Part shown: in pieces, positions 16,937 through 25,012 of the stretch | How the letters are laid out: every line of letters begins with the position of its first letter | Numbering within the stretch: position 1 is the first letter of the stretch | NCBI GenBank assembly: GCA_031267385.1 | Contig: JAIRZF010000108.1 | Location: 1 to 39,552 of the forward strand | From: Dysgonamonadaceae bacterium | Lineage (GTDB): Bacteria; Bacteroidota; Bacteroidia; Bacteroidales; Azobacteroidaceae | Reading direction: 5' to 3' | DNA: 39,552 nt | Position numbers and translations under genes: made by a program | The notes under the pieces: generated by a model | The model's input: only the letters and a program-made list of their open reading frames with translations | Told to the model about the DNA's origin: nothing | Database searches by the model: none

Positions 16937-17485
16937 ATGAAAAAAATAATCTTGTTTGTATTTTCTCTTATCTCAATCACAATTTTTGTATCTTCCTGTA
17001 ATGATCAGAAGACGGCTCAGGAGCTTATCCAGGAAGAAAAGAAAGCTATTCAGAGGTTTGTTACCAAAAATGGAATCAAAACCTTGGCTTCTTATCCGGA
17101 AAATGGAGTGTTTGCAGAAGATGAATACTATAGAAATCCGGACGGACTGTATATAAATGTTGTAGATTCCGGTAATGGTAGGCGGGCTGTTTTGGGTAAA
17201 AGTGAAATCTGCGTGAGATTTGGTGGCGTACAATGGTTTAAATCCGATACAATCAGCTATAGCTCATATGTTACGAATGAAAATTATCCATATACGTTTA
17301 CGTATGGTAATACATATTCCTATGATGGATATTATTCTTGTGCCGGTTGGGCGTTACCTTTGGCCTACATTGGAGAAAATGCTGTTGTCAACCTGATAAT
17401 TCCATCGAATCTGGGTTCCACGTATGATCAAAGTTCTTATCGTCCTGTTTTTTATAAAAAATTGAAATATACTCGAATAGATTAA
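16937..17485 (+). CDS. Small lipoprotein, DUF4827-like
   Basis: With the ATG at 16937 the protein has 182 residues. A GTG at 16910 would put nine odd residues before the signal peptide. The signal peptide MKKIILFVFSLISITIFVSSC has its lipobox Cys at residue 21. The mature part opens with NDQKTAQELIQEEKKAIQRFVTKNGI and is Tyr-rich later (TYGNTYSYDGYYSCAGWALPL). This arrangement resembles DUF4827, a Bacteroidales lipoprotein family with an FKBP-like fold whose function is unknown to me. It stands between nrnA and the phosphohexomutase gene, and the latter starts 11 bp after its stop. The DUF assignment is from pattern and synteny. Confidence 0.75.
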   Translation: MKKIILFVFSLISITIFVSSCNDQKTAQELIQEEKKAIQRFVTKNGIKTLASYPENGVFAEDEYYRNPDGLYINVVDSGNGRRAVLGKSEICVRFGGVQWFKSDTISYSSYVTNENYPYTFTYGNTYSYDGYYSCAGWALPLAYIGENAVVNLIIPSNLGSTYDQSSYRPVFYKKLKYTRID

Positions 17486-17496
17486 ACCAGAATTTT

Positions 17497-18864
17497 ATGA
17501 CTCTTATTAAATCGATTTCCGGAATCCGTGGAACAATTGGCGGACAGGCGGGGGATGGCCTTTCTCCTTTGGATATAGTAAAATTTACTTCAGCATATGC
17601 GACTTTGATTCGTAAAAAAAATGCAGGTTCGAACAAAATTGTTGTAGGACGGGACGCCCGTATTTCCGGTGAGATGGTGCGGAATGTTGTTGTCGGAACT
17701 TTGATGGGAATGGGTTTTGATGTCGTTGACATTGGTTTGGCTACAACTCCGACTACAGAAGTTGCCGTTACAATGGAAAAGGCTGCCGGAGGTATTATTC
17801 TGACTGCCAGTCACAATCCGAAACAATGGAATGCGTTGAAATTGTTGAATGAAAAAGGTGAATTCCTGAATGCTGCAGAAGGCAATGAAATTCTTCAAAT
17901 TGCAGCAATAGAAGATTTTAAATATGCAGAAGTCGATTTTCTCGGCAGTTTTGCTAAAGATGATTCTTATACAAAAAAACATATTGATCATGTGTTGAAT
18001 TTGAAACTTGTCGATGTCGATATTATCCGCAAGGCTAACTTTACCGTGGCAATTGATTGTGTCAATTCTGTTGGCGGGATCGCCATACCACAGTTACTGG
18101 AGGCATTAGGCGTCAAAAATATCATAGGAATTAACTGTGATCCGACGGGGTGTTTCGCTCACAATCCGGAACCACTTCCCGAACATCTGACGGAAATATC
18201 TTCTTTGATGAAAGACGGAAAGGCAACCGTAGGTTTTGTGGTGGATCCGGATGTAGACCGTTTAGCAATTGTTTGTGAAAATGGAGATATGTTCGGAGAA
18301 GAGTATACTCTTGTTTCCATTGCCGACTATGTGTTACAGCATACTCCCGGTAATACCGTATCGAATTTAAGTTCTACCCGCGCTTTACGGGATATAACCG
18401 AACACAGGAGTGGAAAATATGCGGCTTCGGCTGTAGGAGAAGTCAATGTAGTGGAAAAAATGAAAGCCACAAACGCTGTAATCGGAGGAGAAGGTAATGG
18501 CGGAATTATATATCCGGAGAGTCATTATGGACGGGATGCTTTGGTTGGAATAGCGTTATTCCTTACTCAACTGGCTAAAACCGGTAAAAAAGTAACCGAA
18601 CTGCGTGCGGATTATCCGACATACTACATGGCGAAGCAAAAGATGGCGCTCACTCCGGATACGGATGTTGATGCGTTGTTAGATTCCATCAAGAAAAAAT
18701 ATTCAAATTATCCGGTTAATGATATTGATGGAGTGAAGATTGATTTCCCCGATAAATGGGTACATTTCAGAAAATCGAATACAGAACCGATAATTCGCAT
18801 TTATACAGAAGCTCCAAGTCTGCAGGAAGCTGAAGATCTTGCAAAAGAAGTGACGAAAATATAA
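17497..18864 (+). CDS. glmM: Phosphoglucosamine mutase (phosphohexomutase family)
   Basis: A 455-residue alpha-D-phosphohexomutase. The phosphoserine loop TASHNP has its active Ser at residue 105. The Mg-binding loop is VDPDVDRLAIV, the sugar-binding loop is GGEGNGGIIYPE, and the C-terminal phosphate-binding loop is RKSNTEPIIRIYTEA. In Bacteroidales the copy in this context is usually called GlmM, converting glucosamine 6-phosphate to glucosamine 1-phosphate for UDP-GlcNAc synthesis. A phosphomannomutase/phosphoglucomutase role cannot be excluded from sequence. It follows the lipoprotein gene by 11 bp and converges on serS with only 28 bp between them and no visible terminator. Confidence 0.85.
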   Translation: MTLIKSISGIRGTIGGQAGDGLSPLDIVKFTSAYATLIRKKNAGSNKIVVGRDARISGEMVRNVVVGTLMGMGFDVVDIGLATTPTTEVAVTMEKAAGGIILTASHNPKQWNALKLLNEKGEFLNAAEGNEILQIAAIEDFKYAEVDFLGSFAKDDSYTKKHIDHVLNLKLVDVDIIRKANFTVAIDCVNSVGGIAIPQLLEALGVKNIIGINCDPTGCFAHNPEPLPEHLTEISSLMKDGKATVGFVVDPDVDRLAIVCENGDMFGEEYTLVSIADYVLQHTPGNTVSNLSSTRALRDITEHRSGKYAASAVGEVNVVEKMKATNAVIGGEGNGGIIYPESHYGRDALVGIALFLTQLAKTGKKVTELRADYPTYYMAKQKMALTPDTDVDALLDSIKKKYSNYPVNDIDGVKIDFPDKWVHFRKSNTEPIIRIYTEAPSLQEAEDLAKEVTKI

Positions 18865-18892
18865 ATTAATCGTGTTCTTTCAAATGGAAGGA

Positions 18893-20161
18893 TCAAATCA
18901 TTTCGAATCCGGTATATGGAACCAAAGCTTTAGGAATTCCGATTCCTTCCGGAGTTTGATTGTTTTCCAATAATGCGGCAACAATACGGGGTAGCGCTAA
19001 TGCACTACCATTCAATGTATGGCAAAGTTGTGTCTTTTTATTTTCATCGCGATAACGGCATTTCAGGCGGTTAGCCTGGTAATTTTCAAAGTTGGACACA
19101 GAGCTGACTTCAAGCCAGCGTTTTTGGGCTGCAGAATACACTTCAAAGTCGAACGTGAGAGCAGAAGTGAAACTCATATCTCCTCCGCAAAGTCTCAGGA
19201 TACGCCAGGGAAGTTCCAGTTTTTCAACCAGTGTTTGTACGTAAGCAACCATCTCTTTCAGTGATTGATACGAATGTTCCGGTTTATCGATCCTGACGAT
19301 TTCAACTTTGTCGAACTGGTGCAGGCGGTTCAGACCGCGTACATCTTTCCCATAAGAGCCGGCTTCACGTCTGAAACAGGCGGAATAAGCCGTATTCATC
19401 AAAGGAAGGTCTTTTTCTTCCAGAATAACGTCCCGGTAAATATTCGTAACGGGAACTTCCGCAGTAGGGATCAGGTATAAATCATCCAATCCACAATGAT
19501 ACATCTGTCCTTCTTTGTCCGGTAATTGTCCGGTTCCATATCCGGAATCGGCATTTACGACATAAGGAGGTTGTACCTCAAGGTATCCGGCGTCACGGGC
19601 ATTATCGAGGAAAAAATTAATTAAAGCGCGTTGTAAACGGGCTCCTTTACCTTTATATACGGGAAATCCTGCTCCGGAGATTTTAACTCCGAGTTCGAAA
19701 TCGATCAGGTCGTATTTTTTAGCCAAATCCCAGTGGGGGAGTGCATCGTCTCCCAGTTCAGGCACAGTTCCTCCGGTTCTTTCCACAACATTATCTTCCG
19801 CCGTTCTTCCTTCAGGAACTTCACTTGCAGGCAAATTGGGGATCAGGCATAATAATTCAACAAGTTTTTGTTCTGCATTTTTCATTGCAGTTTCCAGTTT
19901 CTTATTGCCTTCTTTCATTTCTGCAACCTCGTTTCGTGCAGTTTCGGCTTCTTCTTTGCGTCCCTCTTTCATCAACTGTCCGATGGATTTTGAGAGTTGA
20001 TTCAGGTCTGCCAGATTTGCGTCCAGAGTTGTTTGGGAATTTTTTCTGATCTTATCCGTTTCAATCACCTGCTCAACAATTTCCTTAGCATCAAAGTACT
20101 TTTTTGCCAGACGTTTGATCACTTCTTCCTTATTCTCAGTGATGAATTTGAGAGTCAACAT
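18893..20161 (-). CDS. serS: Seryl-tRNA synthetase
   Basis: Charges tRNA-Ser with serine. The 422-residue class II enzyme has the N-terminal antiparallel coiled-coil arm (about residues 30-105, with repeated Lys/Glu-rich helices) that grips the long variable arm of tRNA-Ser. The catalytic domain follows: motif 2 FRREAGSYGKDVRGLNRLHQFDKVEIV and motif 3 LNGSALALPRIVAALLENNQ, with the TAEVP serine-binding loop upstream. Length is normal. It is transcribed away from the tmRNA gene, with back-to-back promoters between them. A -7 box sits 44 bp upstream of the ATG. Confidence 0.97.
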   Translation of the reverse strand: MLTLKFITENKEEVIKRLAKKYFDAKEIVEQVIETDKIRKNSQTTLDANLADLNQLSKSIGQLMKEGRKEEAETARNEVAEMKEGNKKLETAMKNAEQKLVELLCLIPNLPASEVPEGRTAEDNVVERTGGTVPELGDDALPHWDLAKKYDLIDFELGVKISGAGFPVYKGKGARLQRALINFFLDNARDAGYLEVQPPYVVNADSGYGTGQLPDKEGQMYHCGLDDLYLIPTAEVPVTNIYRDVILEEKDLPLMNTAYSACFRREAGSYGKDVRGLNRLHQFDKVEIVRIDKPEHSYQSLKEMVAYVQTLVEKLELPWRILRLCGGDMSFTSALTFDFEVYSAAQKRWLEVSSVSNFENYQANRLKCRYRDENKKTQLCHTLNGSALALPRIVAALLENNQTPEGIGIPKALVPYTGFEMI

Positions 20162-20204
20162 ATTATGTCTATTACAAATGTTTATTTAACTGAAATTTAA
20201 GACG

Positions 20205-20212
20205 CAAAGTTA
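20205..20212 (-). promoter_or_regulatory. -7 box for serS
   Basis: Reads TAACTTTG on the minus strand, 44 bp upstream of the serS ATG. No clear TTTG at the -33 position. It lies back to back with the tmRNA promoter box at 20254. Confidence 0.45.
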
Positions 20213-20253
20213 AGACTTTCCAAGAGAATATAAAATATTATTAAAAAAAAACG

Positions 20254-20261
20254 TATCTTTG
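20254..20261 (+). promoter_or_regulatory. -7 box for the tmRNA gene
   Basis: TATCTTTG matches TAnnTTTG and ends 13 bp before the mature tmRNA 5' end. That fits a start site near 20268 followed by RNase P trimming. The -33 region is A-rich with no clear TTG. Confidence 0.55.
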
Positions 20262-20274
20262 CGGCACAAATCAT

Positions 20275-20671
20275 GGGGTTGACCGGTTTTGACAGCGGGT
20301 AGAAGTGGTTTGTAAGCATGCAGTGCGTCGTTGTCCTGCACTCTAATCCTGGATGATGAACTATTTAACTGGCGAAAATAATTACGCTCTCGCTGCTTGA
20401 TCGAAGTATAGTAGATTTTAAGCGTATCCATTCACAAGGTGTTTGGACGAGATATCACCCGGAAGCTCTGGCTTCGAAGCAATCCGAATCGGTGGTACAG
20501 CAATATCGGAGATAGTTTGAAGTAAGCCTCGGGCTTCAGACGAAATTTAGAGGATAAGCCTGACGTTGGTGGCTTCGGTCTTGTGTCAGGTCGAAAATAA
20601 AAGCGAAGATAAGCATGTAGAAAGCAAATTAGTTCCTCGTTTGGACGAGGGTTCGAGTCCCTCCAGCTCCA
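20275..20671 (+). ncRNA. ssrA: Transfer-messenger RNA (tmRNA)
   Basis: Rescues stalled ribosomes by trans-translation, together with SmpB (not in this window). The 5' end GGGGTTG pairs with CAGCTCC at 20664-20670 to form the tRNA-like acceptor stem, including the G3-U70 wobble pair recognised by alanyl-tRNA synthetase. The T arm GAGGG-TTCGAGT-CCCTC lies just before it. The tag reading frame at 20371-20400 encodes GENNYALAA followed by TGA, a Bacteroidota-type degradation tag. The 5' section GGTTTTGACAGCGGG is the conserved D-like arm region. The 3' CCA is not encoded: ACA then TCA follows the stem, so it must be added after transcription. Antisense open frames here are spurious. Confidence 0.96.
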
Positions 20672-20707
20672 CATCACAACAAAAACAACAAAACAACAAA
20701 ACAGCAA

Positions 20708-20736
20708 AAGGGACTACTTAACACAAGCAGTCCCTT
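20708..20736. terminator. Hairpin between tmRNA and the permease gene, likely terminator
   Basis: AAGGGACT (20708-20715) pairs with AGTCCCTT (20729-20736) around a 13-nt loop. On the plus strand it follows the tmRNA by 36 nt but has no T run. On the minus strand it is followed by a T-rich tract (TTTGCTGTTTTGTTG), so it could also terminate the tgt-permease transcript. Confidence 0.55.
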
Positions 20737-20873
20737 CCAATCACTAACCCTTAACTTTAACTAATGAAAAACAAAAATTATTGTAAATGTGCTATCACAG
20801 CCTTAGTTTTATAACATGATAACATAAGCCGTCCTCATATTGTTTTCATTTTAACTTATTTTAACACTTTAAT

Positions 20874-21965
20874 TTACCGGGGAGCCCTGCTATAAAGATA
20901 AGCAGCGATAAAAATGTACAAAAAATTAGGACTCCATACGGCAACAAACGGGCTTAACAGTCCGGATACTGCAAATGATGAGGATATTTGCATAAACAAG
21001 ATGTAGGAGAAGCTTAATAACAGTCCGATGCCGATATTTAGTCCCATTCCCCCTTTGATTTTTCTTGATGAAAGTGATGCGCCGATTACAGTCAGAATGA
21101 ATGATGCAAATGCCATTGAAAATCTTTTATGGAACTCAATTTCAAAAGGTTGTATGTTTCCTATGCCACGTTTTTTTTGCCGTTCGATATACTTACTCAA
21201 CTGAGGAGTTGTCATCTGTTCATTATCAATCTCCGAGATCAGAAAGTCGGAAGGAATGATATTGAGTATTGTATCGATTTTATCTCCCGTTATCACTTCT
21301 TCTTTTAATCTGGTGAAATTGCGGATCATGTAATTATTTATCGTCCAGTGATTTAAGGAGTCGTATTTTATGGTTTGAGCTGTCAGTCTGGATTTTAATG
21401 TTTTTCCTTCAAATTTATCCAGTGAAATGCGGGTACCGATACCATCGTTATTGTTGTATCTGTCGAGGTACAGCACCACATTCGGGTCGACTTCCAGTTG
21501 TATGTTGGCTGCATAATCTATTCTCCTGTCTTTGTAGTACTTATCTTCAAACTCATATCGTTTTATATTTCCTTTCGGGATGATATAACTGTTGAGAGAA
21601 AATGTCAGAACAGCAATGAAAAGGGCTGAGATCATATAAGGAATCATCAGCCTGTTAAAATTGACTCCACTAGATAATATGGCAATAATTTCAGAGTTAT
21701 CTGCCAGTTTTGAAGTGAAGAAGATAACTGCAATAAAAGTAAACAGGGGACTGAAGAGATTGACAAAATAAGGGATGAAATTCATGTAATAATCGAAGAC
21801 GATGGCATCGAAAGGTGCATCCCGCTGCATGAATTTTTCCATTTTCTGGTTATAATCAAGAACTATTGTGATGGCAATAATCAACAATATGGTAAACAGA
21901 TAGGTACCAAGAAATTTCTTGATAATATACCAATCGATTATTTTCAGTCCGGTGTTGAGTTTCAT
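20874..21965 (-). CDS. LptF/LptG-family permease (YjgP/YjgQ)
   Basis: A 363-residue membrane protein with the LptF/LptG layout. There are helices near residues 16-36, 58-85 and 100-120, then a periplasmic beta-rich domain (about 125-265). Three C-terminal helices follow, near 275-300, 305-330 and 335-355. Family features include the N-terminal IIDWYIIKKFLGTYLFTILL, NSEIIAILSSGVNFNRLM and FEIEFHKRFSMAFASFILTVIGASLSSRKIKGG. The family forms the LptBFG exporter that lifts lipopolysaccharide from the inner membrane. I cannot say whether this one is the F or G type, and no partner is in the window. Its start overlaps the tgt stop by 4 bp, implying translational coupling. Confidence 0.9.
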   Translation of the reverse strand: MKLNTGLKIIDWYIIKKFLGTYLFTILLIIAITIVLDYNQKMEKFMQRDAPFDAIVFDYYMNFIPYFVNLFSPLFTFIAVIFFTSKLADNSEIIAILSSGVNFNRLMIPYMISALFIAVLTFSLNSYIIPKGNIKRYEFEDKYYKDRRIDYAANIQLEVDPNVVLYLDRYNNNDGIGTRISLDKFEGKTLKSRLTAQTIKYDSLNHWTINNYMIRNFTRLKEEVITGDKIDTILNIIPSDFLISEIDNEQMTTPQLSKYIERQKKRGIGNIQPFEIEFHKRFSMAFASFILTVIGASLSSRKIKGGMGLNIGIGLLLSFSYILFMQISSSFAVSGLLSPFVAVWSPNFLYIFIAAYLYSRAPR

Positions 21966-23092
21966 AACCTGTTTTGTATCTTTGACATCATCATCTGCTT
22001 CCAGGAAGAAAAATCACCCTCAATGATATGTTTCCGGGCTTCCTGAACCAACCGGAGATAAAAAGCGAGGTTGTGTATGGATGCAATTTGTAAAGCCAGG
22101 ATCTCATCTGTCATGAACAGGTGGCGAAGATAAGCTTTTGAACAGATTTTATCAATTTCAGAAGCTCCATCTTCTTCTATAAGCGAGAAATCGGTTTCCC
22201 ATTTTTTATTACGCATGTTCATGACACCGTTTTTCGTGAATATCTGTCCATTCCGGCCGTTTCTTGTCGGCATAATGCAATCGAACATATCGACCCCTCT
22301 TTCTATTGCTTCCAGGATATTTGCCGGAGTACCGACTCCCATGAGATAACGGGGTTTGTCTTCAGGCAGGATTTCGTTGACAATTTCGATCATTTCGTAC
22401 ATTTTTTCCGTAGGTTCTCCAACGGCAAGTCCACCGATTGCATTTCCATCGGCTCCTTTGGAGGCGACATTTTCCGCCGCCCTGATCCTCAGGTCTTTAT
22501 ATACACATCCCTGTACGATAGGGAATAATGCCTGCTCGTATCCGTATTTACTTTCAGTGGAATTGAAACGGGCAATGCAACGGTCGAGCCATCGTTCAGT
22601 CAGAGTCAGCGACTTTTTGGCATATTCGTAATCGGCGTCTCCCGGGGTACATTCATCAAAAGCCATGATGATATCAGCGCCGATACTGCGTTGGATATCC
22701 ATCACATTTTCGGGAGTAAATAAATGCTTTGAACCATCTATATGTGAACGAAAAGTGGCGCCTTCTTCATGCAGTTTGCGATTTTCGGATAAAGAAAACA
22801 CTTGAAAACCACCACTATCGGTTAATATAGGACCATTCCAGCCGTTGAATTTGTGTAGCCCGCCTGCTTTTTCCAGAATCCCGATTCCCGGACGCAGATA
22901 CAGATGGTAAGTATTTCCCAGAATAATCTGAGCCTTGATGTCTTCTTTTAATTCGGAAAAATGTACAGCTTTCACCGTTCCCTGTGTACCTACAGGCATG
23001 AAAATAGGCGTTTCTATTGTGCCGTGACCGGTAGTGATCAGTCCTGCTCTGGCTTTTGATTGAGGATCCGTATATTGTAGGTTGAAGTCCAT
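21962..23092 (-). CDS. tgt: Queuine/preQ1 tRNA-guanine transglycosylase
   Basis: Swaps guanine 34 of GUN-anticodon tRNAs for a queuosine precursor. The 376-residue protein has the catalytic TIM barrel: GTIETPIFMPVGTQGTVK, ILTDSGGFQVFSL with Asp92, MAFDEC, GGLAVGEP and the nucleophile region DMFDCIMPTRNGRNG (Asp near 267-271). The C-terminal part keeps YLRHLF and ASIHNL, but the usual zinc-site cysteines (CxCxxC) are absent. Only one Cys (about 317) is left beside His340. Bacteroidetes homologues appear to share this, so it is probably still active. It overlaps the permease gene by 4 bp. A -7 box lies 16 bp upstream. Confidence 0.95.
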   Translation of the reverse strand: MDFNLQYTDPQSKARAGLITTGHGTIETPIFMPVGTQGTVKAVHFSELKEDIKAQIILGNTYHLYLRPGIGILEKAGGLHKFNGWNGPILTDSGGFQVFSLSENRKLHEEGATFRSHIDGSKHLFTPENVMDIQRSIGADIIMAFDECTPGDADYEYAKKSLTLTERWLDRCIARFNSTESKYGYEQALFPIVQGCVYKDLRIRAAENVASKGADGNAIGGLAVGEPTEKMYEMIEIVNEILPEDKPRYLMGVGTPANILEAIERGVDMFDCIMPTRNGRNGQIFTKNGVMNMRNKKWETDFSLIEEDGASEIDKICSKAYLRHLFMTDEILALQIASIHNLAFYLRLVQEARKHIIEGDFSSWKQMMMSKIQNRL

Positions 23093-23107
23093 TCATTAAA
23101 TTTTCTG

Positions 23108-23115
23108 CAAAGTTA
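23108..23115 (-). promoter_or_regulatory. -7 box for tgt
   Basis: Reads TAACTTTG on the minus strand, 16 bp before the tgt ATG, which implies a very short leader. No TTTG at ideal -33 spacing. Confidence 0.4.
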
Positions 23116-23151
23116 GGATTATTCGTCGAATAACGAAAAAACATGCAAGAG

Positions 23152-23215
23152 TTTTACGTAAGTCCATTGGGTTTATGTACGACAAAACGTACTGTACAAG
23201 ACGTATGACGTAAAA
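23152..23215. repeat. Heptad-phased palindromic element, copy B (degenerate)
   Basis: TTTTACGT at 23152-23159 is the inverse of ACGTAAAA at 23208-23215. ACGT-type units recur every 7 nt on the right arm (23187, 23194 degenerate, 23201, 23208). The core GGGTTTATGTACGACAA (23169-23185) matches the core of copy A at 29880-29896 in 14 of 17 positions, with all differences being C/T. Confidence 0.6.
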
Positions 23216-23233
23216 TTTCATGTCAAAATGACT

Positions 23234-23291
23234 GTTAAAACCGGTTAAGATTTTCCGTATTCGGTTAAAAGTGTTAAAATCAAGTGTTAAA
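23234..23291. promoter_or_regulatory. Array of five GTTAA motifs upstream of the DegP gene
   Basis: GTTAAAA or close variants start at 23234, 23244, 23264, 23273 and 23286, all on the plus strand, 75-130 bp before the protease ATG. No TAnnTTTG box is seen in this gap. The array could be an operator for an envelope-stress regulator, but no regulator can be named. Confidence 0.4.
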
Positions 23292-23363
23292 CTCAAAAAT
23301 TGTACGTTATTTGCACTATAAATTAATAAAAAGAAATATTTACGAACTAAAATCAAAAGGCAA

Positions 23364-24872
23364 ATGAAAAATTCTTGGAAATTATTTTTAAGTTTTCTCT
23401 TAGTTGGGGTACTGAGCGCTGCTGTTGGTGCCGGTACGTATTTTTATCTAAATAATAAACAAATTGCAAATGGGACGGGTGATCAGGTGTTTAATCAGGC
23501 AGGTTTCAGGAATGTGAACTACGCCACTCCCGCTGAAAATACCGATTTTACGTTTGCTGCAGAACAAACAATACATGCTGTAGTGCATATCAAATCGGTT
23601 GCAAAAACTTCGTCCAGAGGTCAGCAATATATGGATCCGTGGGATTTCTTTTTTGGAATTACCCCGCAATACCGGTCTCAACCTCGCGTCGGATTTGGTT
23701 CCGGGGTGATTATTTCGAATGATGGATATATTGTAACAAATAATCATGTAATTGAGGGCGCCGATGAAATAGAAGTCACCATGAATGATGACAAAATACT
23801 GAAAGCCAAGTTGATCGGAAACGATGCCGAGAGCGATCTGGCCTTATTGAAAATAGAAGGAACCGATTTCTCTTTTGTACCTTTCGGAGACTCGGATCGA
23901 TTGAAAATAGGTGAGTGGGTTCTTGCGGTTGGTAATCCATTTAATCTTACATCTACGGTAACGGCAGGTATTGTCAGTGCAAAAGGTCGTGGTAACATTT
24001 TTACCGGTTATGGCGGGCGTGGTTCCCAGGCTCAGAACAGGATAGAATCTTATATACAGACGGATGCTGCGGTGAATCCGGGTAACAGCGGAGGCGCCCT
24101 TGTAAATACCAAAGGAGAATTAGTGGGAATTAATACGGCAATCTATTCTGAAACAGGCAATTATATTGGTTATTCTTTTGCAATTCCAATGAGTATTGTA
24201 AAAAAAGTAGTATCGGATATAAGGCAATATGGGACAATTCAACGCGCAATGTTAGGTGTTACCATCAATGAATTACCTTATCTGAAGGAAAGAGAACCTG
24301 ATATTTATAAGAAGTTGCAGGTTAGTGATGGCGTTTATATTAATGGTTTTTCAACGAATAGTTCTGCCAAAGCGTCAGGAATTCAGGTTGGTGACGTTAT
24401 TACGGCAATTGATGGAGTGAAAATTAAAAACTTTTCTGAATTAAGGGCTCAGATTAGCCGTTATAATCCCGGAAACAAAGTAAAAGTTCAGGTTCAACGG
24501 GGAAGCGGTGTGAAGGTTTATGAAGTAGAGTTGAAGAATGATCAGGGAAATACGGAAATTATCAAGGAGATGAAACCGTTTGATGTATTGGGGGCTTCTT
24601 TCAAAGATATTTCCGACGATCAGAAAGAAAAATGGGGGATTGATTTTGGAATTGAAGTAACAGATATCAAAAACGGGAAATTAAAAGAAATTAGAATTGT
24701 AAAAGGCTCTATAATCCTGACTGCAAATAAGATCCGGGTATCTTCCGTAGATGAGTTTGAAAAAATTGTTCAATCAATTCTTAAACAAAGTGCGGACGAT
24801 AGAGGTTTATTTATAAGGGTGTTGAATCCGAACGGCAAAATTGGTTATTACGCAGTCGATCTCAATGATTGA
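23364..24872 (+). CDS. degP: DegP/HtrA-family periplasmic serine protease
   Basis: A 502-residue protein with an N-terminal membrane anchor or uncleaved signal (about residues 8-28) and a trypsin-like domain. The catalytic triad is clear: His128 in TNNHVIEGA, Asp158 in ESDLALLKI and Ser242 in NPGNSGGALV. Two PDZ domains follow, at about 285-385 (with GIQVGDVITAIDGVKIKNFSELRAQI) and 400-500. It degrades or refolds damaged proteins in the periplasm. It is a single gene; the upstream 271-bp gap carries a GTTAA array and a palindromic repeat rather than a standard -7 box, suggesting non-housekeeping control. DegP, DegQ and DegS cannot be separated by sequence alone, but two PDZ domains argue against DegS. 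Confidence 0.93.
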   Translation: MKNSWKLFLSFLLVGVLSAAVGAGTYFYLNNKQIANGTGDQVFNQAGFRNVNYATPAENTDFTFAAEQTIHAVVHIKSVAKTSSRGQQYMDPWDFFFGITPQYRSQPRVGFGSGVIISNDGYIVTNNHVIEGADEIEVTMNDDKILKAKLIGNDAESDLALLKIEGTDFSFVPFGDSDRLKIGEWVLAVGNPFNLTSTVTAGIVSAKGRGNIFTGYGGRGSQAQNRIESYIQTDAAVNPGNSGGALVNTKGELVGINTAIYSETGNYIGYSFAIPMSIVKKVVSDIRQYGTIQRAMLGVTINELPYLKEREPDIYKKLQVSDGVYINGFSTNSSAKASGIQVGDVITAIDGVKIKNFSELRAQISRYNPGNKVKVQVQRGSGVKVYEVELKNDQGNTEIIKEMKPFDVLGASFKDISDDQKEKWGIDFGIEVTDIKNGKLKEIRIVKGSIILTANKIRVSSVDEFEKIVQSILKQSADDRGLFIRVLNPNGKIGYYAVDLND

Positions 24873-24969
24873 TAAATTATGCGAGTAAGGCATGATTTTT
24901 GCTGCTGGTAGTACGATATTGTTTTAGGAAAAAAGTAGTCCCGGGTTTTCATTTTACAGAAAAAAGGGT

Positions 24970-24977
24970 TACCTTTG
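24970..24977 (+). promoter_or_regulatory. -7 box for rpoD
   Basis: TACCTTTG, a perfect TAnnTTTG match, 35 bp before the rpoD ATG. The -33 region has GGTTTTC at about the right spacing, a partial match. Confidence 0.55.
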
Positions 24978-25012
24978 CACCTCCTTAAGAATAGGCTTAT
25001 CAATATTAATAG

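Noticed and set aside
20210-20431. Minus-strand 73-codon open frame
   Set aside because: Antisense to the 5' half of the tmRNA and its promoter; no protein pattern.
20432-20707. Minus-strand 91-codon open frame containing WRDSNPRP
   Set aside because: It lies entirely antisense to the tmRNA gene; this peptide string is a well-known false translation of tRNA-like 3' ends.
23150-23220. CRISPR-like or IS terminal repeat
   Set aside because: The repeated units are 7 nt and form a single palindrome, with no spacers, no transposase gene and no target-site duplication that I can see.
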